Source: Fibrobacteraceae bacterium
GTDB lineage: Bacteria; Fibrobacterota; Fibrobacteria; Fibrobacterales; Fibrobacteraceae
Assembly (NCBI GenBank): GCA_021443045.1
Contig: JABUUT010000040.1
Span: forward strand, 7,622 to 30,465
Direction: 5' to 3'
Length of the DNA stretch: 22,844 nucleotides
The notes beneath the pieces were generated by a model that did not search any database, had not been told where the DNA came from, and saw only the letters and a program-made list of their open reading frames with translations. Made by a program: the position numbers and the translations under genes. Each line of letters begins with the position of its first letter. Within the stretch, counting starts at the first letter, position 1. Shown here one piece after another: positions 6,123 to 12,771 of this stretch.

Positions 6123-9100
6123 ATGCCGCAAGTTACACCTACTTCCATTTTAGCCAATATCCGTCAAGAAGCAGCCCTCTTTGAATCAAAGGACCGCTTG
6201 TTGAACTTTTCTACCAAGAGTGATTTTACAAGTCCTCTGGTATTGGAAGCCGGTGATCTGTTCTATGAAAAATGGACCCAAACCAAAGAAGAAAAAACTT
6301 TGGACAGCTTTTTGCCTGTTTCGGCCACTTTTACAGCCCAACAAAAAGCTACCGCCGAAGACCAGTTTGTTACGGTTCTCAAGGAAAAACAAGAAGACTT
6401 TGGTACCACCGACCTCTATTTGGTTTTGGGCTACCTAAAATGGGACGGCAACGCCCTTTCTCCCAGTTTGCTGGTTCCTCTGAATTTTAACCAGGAAAAG
6501 AAAAGCCTCACATTATCGAACAAGCTGCCTATAGAAAATGTGGTGCTCCGAGAACGCCTGGAAGATGTAGTGAATCTGCCAAAAGCCGAAGATGCCGTTA
6601 TTAATGGCCAATTCAGCATTCTTCTGTATTTTTCACTTTTTGAAAAGGCCATAGCCTCCGAACATAACTGGAAATTTACACGACACGGTCTATGCCTCGC
6701 CTTTTTTGACACCCGCTCCCTTCTTCTTAAAAAGAACTTTGAAAGGGATATTTGGAGCGATAAAAAAACAATCGACACCAACCCCTTTATTGCACCCGTT
6801 CTTTCTACAGAGGGCTTTCAGGTTCAGGAATCCATTTTTGAGGAATCATCCCTAGACCAGGTGTTCGACCCTACAGACCACTATTTTCTATACCCCATAG
6901 ATTCTCACACCACAAAGGTGGCCGTAGACGCCCTGCTGGGAAGCACAGGAGCCTTTGCCTTGCAAACATTGCCAGGCACCGAAAAAATGAAGGTGGCCTC
7001 CAACATCGTAGCCGAGGCTCTAGCCCACGGCAAAAAAACCTTGGTGGTACACCGTCGCAAGGTTTCTCAGCTCTGCTTCAACAATACATTCAAGCCCCAG
7101 TTCCGCTCATTCAACGGTCCCGAAAGAGAGCAGCTACTGCCACAATTGCGTAAAATGCGGGAAGGATTTAAAAACTACTCCCACATTGTAAACAAAACCA
7201 TCCAGCCAGCCAACACCTCCCTGTCGGAACTGTTGTCTGAATTTTCTCGCAACCCCGCCACAAAGACTAAGTTTGCAGAATCCATATTCCAGGAAGTGGG
7301 AGCGTTAAACTACGAAGAGTACAGAGCCACCAAGGCCGATTTGGAGCTGGTTTCCGCATTGTACTTTAACAAGCAGGGTGTAGAAGCCCGCAAGGCCTTT
7401 AGGGGTGTTAACGTCCCACACCTCTCTAAAGAAGAACAGCAGACTCTTGAAAAAGAAGTGGAAGCCGCCGCAGCCAAAACACAGGAACTGCAGCCCCTTC
7501 TAGAACTTATCGACAAGGCGGGCATTTTCCCAACGGGAATCTATTTGGCCGGTCTTGCCGACATTCTAGATTTAATCATCAAGAATTTTAACAGAAACAC
7601 CCCTGTTTTTGAAAACTGGGAGCTACGCTCCAGCAGTTGGGCCGCCTACGAAGACAGCCTAAAGCATTTGCCCGAAGCGGGCGACAACTGGGTTCGCTAC
7701 CGCAGGCAAACCTCCGACATTTATACAGAAGATGCTGTAGATGAAAACGTGGCCGCCGCCCGCATAGAATTTGCCGACAGCCTTAAAGCCACCTTAAAGG
7801 GGCTTTCGGACCGTTACCGCGGTTCCAAACGGCAATTGATGAGGGTTATCAAGAACCCCAAAACCGTAGACTCCGACGCCAAACTGCTAGACCTTATAGA
7901 TACCCTTTTAGAGCTGCAAGAAAACAAGCGAATCTACAAAGACACCTCCGTGTTAGGGAACCACCTTTTAGGTAAAGACTGGCTGTACGAAAAATCCAAC
8001 TGGGTTGAACTGGATCAAAAAATCAAGTACATCTACAACTTTAGAGACAACTTTAAAGACAACCCAAGGCAACTGGACATTCTTTTGCTCATTTTGGAAA
8101 AGTGGCATTTGTTCAAAGACAAATACGAACAAATGAAAGATTACGCTGCAGCAACAAAGGCGCTTCAGGCTTCCATACGCCATGTGGCTTCGGTGCTTCA
8201 ACTAGAAAAGCCCCTAGACACCATGCCCATTGACGCATGGCACCACATTATTATTTCCTGGAACAAAAACTGGCAGAACCTGAACATACACATCCAGCTT
8301 ACCTCTGCCATTGCCAAAATTGAAAAGGGCCCCTGCAAATCCTTGGCCGAATACCTTAAGGATTGCGACAAAGTTAGCAAAGACATTGTGCAAGCCTATG
8401 CCCACTATTGGTCTGGCACACAAATAGCCTTAATCACAAAAGAAGTTCCCGACTTATTCTCGGAAACGCCTCAGGGCCGCACTCAAAAGAGCAAGGACTA
8501 CCAAAATCTTTTTGACCAATTCTGCAACGCCAACTTCCGTGAAGTGGCAGCCGCTTTGGAAAAAGACCCCTCCTTGCTACGGTGCCTTCCACTGGAAGAA
8601 ACTTTTGTTCTTAATCCAACAGAAAAATACGATTTGGTGGTTTTGCTTGATGCCGACTGCACCACCATTGTAGAGTCTCTTCCATCCCTCATTTTAGCAA
8701 ACAAACTGATTCTTATGGGCAACCCACAGTCTCCCGCCATTGAGGTTCTTCCCTTTGACGGCTATCTGCAGCCCCAAACGAATCATACCGCCTTTTTCCA
8801 AGAAGATATTTTATCGGCATCCCTTCGCAAGGGTATACCCACAAGGGAACTTTGGCTTACCACGGCCTTTAGCGACTACAGACTGATTCGTTTTGCCAAC
8901 GACAAAGTGTACAACCACAGCCTGCGCATGTTCCCCAAGCCCACAAGAAACGCCTTTAGGGGCGAGCACCTCAAGGTGGTGCCCAACAAGGTTATGGCCA
9001 TTGCCGAAGCTGCCATAACACACGCCGAAAAATATCCTGGTCAAACACTGGGCATTGTTGCTTTCCATCAGTCCACCTGCCGCGAAATTGAAGCAGCCAT

Positions 9101-10235
9101 TAAGGCTTTAATTACCAAAGATTCCCCGGTTGATAGGTTCTTTAATCAAAAGAACCCCATGATTGCCGTTTATGTAAAAACCGCAGAACGTGCTACAGAT
9201 AAATTAAGAGATTGCGTATTTGTGTGTGCCGAGGCCGATGGAGCATCTGGTTACGCCGGCGAACACAAGGTGGCAGTCTGCACCTCTTTGGCCAAACAGG
9301 AACTGTTTGTTTTTATTTCGGAATCCGACATTTCTAAGCAGGCCCACGCCAAGCATTCTCTGTTCTGGGACTGGATTTCTTATTTGCAAAAGAAGCTGAC
9401 CATTGCCGAAGTTTCAGTTCATTCCGCAGATTCCATTTTGCGCAAACCCTTAATGGACACGTTGTCGCAAGAACACATTACTATAGAAGAATACTTTGCC
9501 CCAGGGGGAATTCCTGTTGGCCCCGTTATTGTAGATGCCAACAACTCCAAACGTTTTTTGGCCTTGATCGAAGACGACTGCACTATAGAACGGTTCCGAG
9601 AATCGGTGGAAGATAGGGAATACATCAGGCCCACCATGTTAAAGAGCCTAGGCTGGAAGGTGCTTAACATTTGGCTCCCCTTCTGGTTCATGTTCCAAAA
9701 AGACGAAACGGAACAGTTGTCGGCAACCATAGCCATTGAACAGAGCGTGGCACCACCACCTCTTGACGAAGACCAATCCGAAAACAGCGAAGAAGATTCT
9801 TCCCCCAGCTATTCTGTGGTGTCTTACAAGGTACTCCACCCTAAAATTGAAGGAACGCCTCACGACAAGCCTATTGCGGAATTGCCTGCAGCGTCCATTA
9901 TTACCCAAATTAAGTTCTATGTAGACCATGAAGGCCCCATTCACGAGGAGTTGCTCATGCAGCGGGTGCTGGAACTACACCACATTGATAGGGCTGGCCC
10001 TGTACTGCGCCAAGCTTTGGCAGATGCCATTAAGCAAGGCTTGCAAAAGAAACGCTTTATTAAAACAGGGTCTTTCTTCTACCCCATCGTTCCTGCACCC
10101 GTGGAGCTGCGTAGCCGAGCAGACCGCCCAGACCTGGAACGAAAACTGGCTTATGTGGCACCAGAAGAAAGAGCTTTGCTGCCCGCCTCCATGGATGAAT
10201 TTGCCATTAAGCAGGCTCTAGGCCTAGTCGAATAA
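6123..10235 (+). CDS. DUF4011 - degenerate SF1 helicase - Vsr-like - DUF3320 protein
   Basis: The product has 1370 residues from ATG 6123; the frame is open upstream to 5661, but that part lies inside gluQ. Domain order matches the large COG1112-type family: DUF4011 (RLLNF at 25-29 and LYLVLGYLKWDG), an SF1 P-loop core, a Vsr/MTES_1575-type nuclease fold (about 1125-1190, ending SLGWKVLNIWLPFWF) and C-terminal DUF3320 (about 1255-1350, with EGPIHEELL). Family motifs are altered: Walker A GPPGTGKS is LPGTEKMK (283-290, Lys288 kept); Walker B DEAS is DADC (843-846); GDPKQL is GNPQSP (866-871); motif VI TRARRE is TSLAKQE (1054-1060), without the Arg finger. In the nuclease, D1138 and E1150-D-D are retained. 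It is a full-length, well-kept frame, so not a pseudogene. A family role in phage defence has been reported for DUF4011-helicase-Vsr proteins; here a non-hydrolysing scaffold is an inference. Confidence 0.85.
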   Translation: MPQVTPTSILANIRQEAALFESKDRLLNFSTKSDFTSPLVLEAGDLFYEKWTQTKEEKTLDSFLPVSATFTAQQKATAEDQFVTVLKEKQEDFGTTDLYLVLGYLKWDGNALSPSLLVPLNFNQEKKSLTLSNKLPIENVVLRERLEDVVNLPKAEDAVINGQFSILLYFSLFEKAIASEHNWKFTRHGLCLAFFDTRSLLLKKNFERDIWSDKKTIDTNPFIAPVLSTEGFQVQESIFEESSLDQVFDPTDHYFLYPIDSHTTKVAVDALLGSTGAFALQTLPGTEKMKVASNIVAEALAHGKKTLVVHRRKVSQLCFNNTFKPQFRSFNGPEREQLLPQLRKMREGFKNYSHIVNKTIQPANTSLSELLSEFSRNPATKTKFAESIFQEVGALNYEEYRATKADLELVSALYFNKQGVEARKAFRGVNVPHLSKEEQQTLEKEVEAAAAKTQELQPLLELIDKAGIFPTGIYLAGLADILDLIIKNFNRNTPVFENWELRSSSWAAYEDSLKHLPEAGDNWVRYRRQTSDIYTEDAVDENVAAARIEFADSLKATLKGLSDRYRGSKRQLMRVIKNPKTVDSDAKLLDLIDTLLELQENKRIYKDTSVLGNHLLGKDWLYEKSNWVELDQKIKYIYNFRDNFKDNPRQLDILLLILEKWHLFKDKYEQMKDYAAATKALQASIRHVASVLQLEKPLDTMPIDAWHHIIISWNKNWQNLNIHIQLTSAIAKIEKGPCKSLAEYLKDCDKVSKDIVQAYAHYWSGTQIALITKEVPDLFSETPQGRTQKSKDYQNLFDQFCNANFREVAAALEKDPSLLRCLPLEETFVLNPTEKYDLVVLLDADCTTIVESLPSLILANKLILMGNPQSPAIEVLPFDGYLQPQTNHTAFFQEDILSASLRKGIPTRELWLTTAFSDYRLIRFANDKVYNHSLRMFPKPTRNAFRGEHLKVVPNKVMAIAEAAITHAEKYPGQTLGIVAFHQSTCREIEAAIKALITKDSPVDRFFNQKNPMIAVYVKTAERATDKLRDCVFVCAEADGASGYAGEHKVAVCTSLAKQELFVFISESDISKQAHAKHSLFWDWISYLQKKLTIAEVSVHSADSILRKPLMDTLSQEHITIEEYFAPGGIPVGPVIVDANNSKRFLALIEDDCTIERFRESVEDREYIRPTMLKSLGWKVLNIWLPFWFMFQKDETEQLSATIAIEQSVAPPPLDEDQSENSEEDSSPSYSVVSYKVLHPKIEGTPHDKPIAELPAASIITQIKFYVDHEGPIHEELLMQRVLELHHIDRAGPVLRQALADAIKQGLQKKRFIKTGSFFYPIVPAPVELRSRADRPDLERKLAYVAPEERALLPASMDEFAIKQALGLVE

Positions 10236-10283
10236 AATTTTTAGAACAGCCCTTTTACGGGCACCTCTAAAAATTCATTTTTT
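10236..10283 (+). terminator. Nested-stem terminator after the helicase-like gene
   Basis: AATTTTTAGA (10236-10245) pairs with TCTAAAAATT (10266-10275), enclosing GCCC/GGGC (10249-10252/10259-10262). A T-run follows. It starts right after the stop codon. It also sits just past the end of the convergent SPOR gene and may serve both. Confidence 0.7.
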
Positions 10284-10293
10284 AGAAGTACAC

Positions 10294-10695
10294 TTACTTT
10301 ATTTTAACCACAAAGGCCGGAATGTTGTAGGCCGATAATTCTCGGGCCTTGTCTTCGGCGGCTTTTTTAGAAGTCCAACCACCGGCACGAAGCTTGTAGA
10401 ATGGGGTATCAAAAACCACCTGGACGGCATAACCTGTACTAGCCGAGAGCTGGGCCCTGCGACGCTGGGCCGCATCAAAATCAGCCAAGGCTTCAAACTG
10501 AATCATGTAGTAGCCATCAGAAGCCTTTTCAGCCTTACCTTGAGATTTTCCAGGAACCTGAGAAGTGGTGGTATCTCTAAGGGAAGATTTTAATTCCGGT
10601 TTGTATTCGTGACCGCGAAACAAAGAATCTAAATCTGTTGGTTCCACTGCAAAGGCAAAAGAACAAAAAGCCAAGATAAGTAATAAATTGCGCAT
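10294..10695 (-). CDS. Small secreted SPOR-domain protein
   Basis: The product has 133 residues: a signal peptide (1-16, cleavage near FA-V), a polar linker (about 17-58), then a SPOR domain from about 60 to the end. The SPOR pattern is clear: YYMIQFEALADFDAAQRR, a central VQVVFDTPFYKLRAGG, then helix SKKAAEDKARELS and a final strand. SPOR domains bind denuded septal peptidoglycan, so a role at the division site or in the periplasmic cell wall is expected. Unlike FtsN-type proteins it has no retained membrane anchor apart from the signal sequence. TATAAT sits six bases upstream of the ATG with no ribosome site, suggesting a leaderless mRNA. It is convergent with the helicase-like gene. Confidence 0.87.
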   Translation of the reverse strand: MRNLLLILAFCSFAFAVEPTDLDSLFRGHEYKPELKSSLRDTTTSQVPGKSQGKAEKASDGYYMIQFEALADFDAAQRRRAQLSASTGYAVQVVFDTPFYKLRAGGWTSKKAAEDKARELSAYNIPAFVVKIK

Positions 10696-10701
10696 GGCTT
10701 A

Positions 10702-10707
10702 ATTATA
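10702..10707 (-). promoter_or_regulatory. TATAAT -10 six bases before the SPOR gene
   Basis: The minus strand reads TATAATTAAGCCATG, a perfect -10 hexamer followed by six bases and the start codon. Transcription would begin at or next to the A of ATG, so a leaderless transcript is predicted. Confidence 0.6.
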
Positions 10708-10722
10708 GTAAAAAAAGAGAGA

Positions 10723-10780
10723 AGTGGCTGGTTAGACGATAGACGAAAGAACGGTGTTTTACACCTATAGACAAAAGAGG
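10723..10780 (-). repeat. Dispersed intergenic repeat, right (inverted) copy
   Basis: On the minus strand this reads, in order, a block matching 15-30 (one mismatch in 16), a block matching 36-50 (15 of 15) and a block matching 57-65 (9 of 9). The two copies bracket 10.7 kb in inverted orientation. Confidence 0.7.
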
Positions 10781-10784
10781 CGGT

Positions 10785-10883
10785 GTCATTCTGAGGGAGT
10801 GCAACAACCGAAGAATCCATGTGGTGTATGTTAGTGGAGACCATTCTACTGGATCCTTCACGGCGTATGCCGTTCAGGATGAC
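10785..10883. repeat. Fold-back intergenic element of about 100 bases
   Basis: GTCATTCTGA (10785-10794) pairs with TCAGGATGAC (10874-10883), and inside it GAAGAATCCA (10810-10819) pairs with TGGATCCTTC (10850-10859), each with one mismatch or wobble. CGGC/GCCG makes a further small hairpin at 10861-10872. This is the form of a miniature or extragenic palindromic repeat. Confidence 0.6.
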
Positions 10884-10910
10884 AAGAACTTGTGAAAAAA
10901 TAAATATGGA

Positions 10911-10978
10911 ATAAAACATGGATGGAGCCGCTTGAAATAAGGAACGAAGTGACGCAAGCGGCGATAGGAATGTTTTAT
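10911..10978. repeat. 68-base stem-loop with two perfect stems
   Basis: ATAAAACAT (10911-10919) pairs perfectly with ATGTTTTAT (10970-10978), and GCCGCTTG (10927-10934) with CAAGCGGC (10955-10962). A 20-base apical loop and an internal loop of 7-8 bases separate them. No T-run follows, so it is not a typical terminator. Confidence 0.6.
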
Positions 10979-11049
10979 GGGAAATGCAACAAACTATTAA
11001 AACTTGTGCACCAACGCCCCTTTGCATACGCTAGTAGTTAAAAGCTGAA

Positions 11050-11119
11050 GCACAAGGCATCTGCCTCGCGAAATAACAAACTGGATAGTTTCTTGTTGAG
11101 CGGGGCAATGCCGTGGTGC
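11050..11119. other. Extended 70-base hairpin, possible structured RNA
   Basis: Four consecutive stems are visible: GCAC/GTGC (11050-11053/11116-11119), GGCAT/ATGCC (11056-11060/11108-11112), TGCCTCGC/GCGGGGCA (11062-11069/11100-11107, one G-T pair) and AACAA/TTGTT (11075-11079/11093-11097) with a further ACT/AGT toward a GGAT loop. C11061 is a single bulge. An alternative stem, CTTGTGC (11003-11009) with GCACAAG (11050-11056), overlaps the first. I do not recognise a known RNA family. Confidence 0.5.
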
Positions 11120-11327
11120 GACACAGTGGTTAAATGAGGTAAACGGTGATTAGTTATCAGTGGTCGGTTGTCAGTAGCGAGGTTCGGCGTAAACGCCTAG
11201 AGTTATGAGGTTTGAGCTCAAAGTGAGCGTAGCGAACGGCCTCATTCCTCAAAGCGACGAAGTCGCGACCTCACCGCTAATTACTAACCACCAACCTCCT
11301 TTATTTTTTTTGTAAACAAAAATTTAT

Positions 11328-11356
11328 TTGCAAGATGTTGTTTTTTTAGTTATCTT
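11328..11356 (+). promoter_or_regulatory. Sigma-70-like promoter of a short leader transcript
   Basis: TTGCAA (11328-11333) and TATCTT (11351-11356) are separated by exactly 17 bases. Transcription would begin near 11363, just before an AGGA ribosome-site-like sequence and a seven-codon ORF. Confidence 0.6.
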
Positions 11357-11375
11357 ATGGCCCAGGAATTTTAAA

Positions 11376-11399
11376 ATGCAGATTGGTACAGACGCCTAA
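11376..11399 (+). CDS. Possible seven-codon leader peptide MQIGTDA
   Basis: ATG at 11376 is preceded by AGGA (11364-11367) with an eight-base spacing. Translation gives MQIGTDA and stops at TAA 11397-11399, within the loop of the terminator hairpin at 11385-11412. A ribosome on these codons would cover the left arm of that hairpin. No run of one amino acid is present, so if it is an attenuator it is not of the classical amino-acid type. The ORF may be chance. Confidence 0.4.
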   Translation: MQIGTDA

Positions 11400-11422
11400 T
11401 GGCGAATGTACCTTTTTTTTTA
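11385..11422 (+). terminator. Intrinsic terminator upstream of the secreted-hydrolase operon
   Basis: GGTACA/TGTACC (11385-11390/11407-11412) and CGCC/GGCG (11393-11396/11401-11404) form a stem interrupted only by a GA/AA internal mismatch, with a TAAT loop and about ten T. It works only in the plus direction. It sits 63 bases before the ATG at 11485, with no long gene upstream on this strand. Confidence 0.85.
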
Positions 11423-11484
11423 AAGTTCTTTTTTGCGGCTAAGTGGCTGCCTTTAATATATCCATTTTTTTATGGAGGGGTCCT

Positions 11485-12771
11485 ATGTTTTGTAGGATAT
11501 GTGGGCGTATTGTCTCTTTTATGGCCTGTGCCTTTGTGCTACAGGCTAATGCCCAACAATGTAGAGAAGTTGTACTTTATGGCCAGGGGAATACTCAGGG
11601 AAGAATGGAGGAATCTTCCAGAACTTTCCCGGAGGCTCCTGAATGGACGGCAAACTGGGGGGCGCAAGGTTCCTTGTTGCCGCCTTATGTCCGTTTATCG
11701 GGCATGCGGGATTCCCGCAGCACCTGGACTGGGGAGCTGCTGTTTAACAATTTGCCGGTGCAGGTGCAAGGCGGCAACCTGCGTATGAAAGTGAGGACTT
11801 CCCAAAATGCCCAATTGGGCCTTTGGCTTGTTGGAAACTTTGGCAAAAGCAATATGCATACGGTGAACCTTGTGGCGAACCAGACTAAAGAAGTGGACGT
11901 TCCCCTTTCGTCTTTTACCACCGCTAAACCAATGACGGTTTCCAAAGTGGGTATTGGGTTAATAGATGTCCCCAAGTACCAGTACACCACCTTGTTTATT
12001 GGCGATGTTACTTTGAGCTGCGCAGGTTCACTGACTAACTCAACCACACCAGATTTAGGTGCTACTGATTCTGCTTCCTCGTCATTGGATTCCTTGTACC
12101 AGTACGATTCGGTTTTGCCTAACCAGGTGGCTCGAAAAAATATTTTTGTTTCTAATCCTGTGCAAGAGGCCAATGCCTATTACAGTTTGTCTTCTCGAGA
12201 TTCCCTAAAGGGGCTCTCTCGGGCTAATTTTGTACTTCAAACAACAGAACACCAGCAACTACAAGAGAGCCTTGCAGCCGATTCGCTGGCTCCAAAAAAA
12301 TCACGCTGGCTATGGTACAAAAATACTTACCTTATTAACAGCCATCGTTTAAAAGATAGCGTAATAGCTAACCCCAAGGCTTTATTTAACGAGGCAGCCT
12401 CTTTTGGCGCTTCTACAAATTATAGAGAAGTTCCTTTGCTGGTGGCCGACTTGGATTACGATTACGAAGTTTGCAACGATACTCTGTGCCGTGAAAAAAC
12501 GCTTGCGGCTGGCAATTTGCTGCAGGCTGGTTTGCCCACCTCCTATGTTAAGGGTTCTAGAATAAAAATCCACTACGACCCCCACTATGTGGTGGGCACG
12601 CAAAGGGAAATGCCGTCTGTTGAAATTTGCGTGTCGGGCCAGTGTTCTCTTGTGGCTCCAAAATCTACAAGCCTCATTGAATTTGAATCGGCTGGAATTC
12701 AAAAGATGGAAGTGAAGCTTCGTAGAGGAAGTAAAACGGTTCAGCAAAAAATTTATGTGGAGGTGAGATAA
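11485..12771 (+). CDS. Secreted protein with a jelly-roll (CBM-like) domain
   Basis: The product has 428 residues from ATG 11485, chosen because GGAGGGG lies four bases upstream and a signal peptide follows (hydrophobic 8-20, cleavage after ANA at 23). Residues about 60-180 look like a beta-sandwich of the galactose-binding/CBM type: FNNLPVQVQGGNLRMKV, LGLWLVGNF, VDVPLSSF and TTLFIGDVTLSC. A Ser/Asp/Thr linker follows (about 185-210), then a C-terminal region of beta-like segments with Cys pairs (VCNDTLCRE, ICVSGQCSL). The stop overlaps the next gene's ATG by one base, so translation is coupled to the hydrolase and the two proteins probably work together outside the cytoplasm. It has no visible catalytic motif. 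Carbohydrate or cell-surface binding is inferred. Confidence 0.8.
   Translation: MFCRICGRIVSFMACAFVLQANAQQCREVVLYGQGNTQGRMEESSRTFPEAPEWTANWGAQGSLLPPYVRLSGMRDSRSTWTGELLFNNLPVQVQGGNLRMKVRTSQNAQLGLWLVGNFGKSNMHTVNLVANQTKEVDVPLSSFTTAKPMTVSKVGIGLIDVPKYQYTTLFIGDVTLSCAGSLTNSTTPDLGATDSASSSLDSLYQYDSVLPNQVARKNIFVSNPVQEANAYYSLSSRDSLKGLSRANFVLQTTEHQQLQESLAADSLAPKKSRWLWYKNTYLINSHRLKDSVIANPKALFNEAASFGASTNYREVPLLVADLDYDYEVCNDTLCREKTLAAGNLLQAGLPTSYVKGSRIKIHYDPHYVVGTQREMPSVEICVSGQCSLVAPKSTSLIEFESAGIQKMEVKLRRGSKTVQQKIYVEVR

Larger units (their letters stand above)
10696..11484. other. Repeat- and hairpin-rich intergenic region
   Basis: About 790 bases carry no convincing long gene. Left to right it holds the inverted repeat copy (10723-10780), a long fold-back (10785-10883), a 68-base stem-loop (10911-10978), a 70-base extended hairpin (11050-11119), then small hairpins: GGCGT/ACGCC (11186-11197), the 12-bp palindrome TTTGAGCTCAAA (11211-11222), TGAGG/CCTCA (11206-11210/11240-11244) and GCGAC/GTCGC (11254-11266). 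The last part holds a promoter, tiny ORF and terminator (11328-11422). Open frames crossing it in either strand read through the repeats and have no ribosome site. Confidence 0.75.

Noticed and set aside
10629..11027. A 132-residue minus-strand open frame
   Set aside because: It overlaps the SPOR gene start and reads through fold-back repeats; no start signal or domain.
11050..11119. Integron attC site, SRP RNA or tmRNA
   Set aside because: The conserved GTTRRRY/RYYYAAC cores at the outer ends, the SRP GGAAG/AGCAG loop and the tmRNA tRNA-like ends are not present.
10696..11484. A CRISPR array or replication origin in the repeat-rich gap
   Set aside because: Repeats are not regularly spaced and have no common unit. 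No cluster of TTATNCACA boxes or origin-linked genes is visible, though the skew change leaves the origin idea formally open.
11399..11788. A 129-residue plus-strand open frame starting in the terminator hairpin
   Set aside because: It overlaps the secreted-protein gene in another frame and its later part is Cys/Arg-rich noise; the gene from 11485 has a signal peptide and ribosome site.
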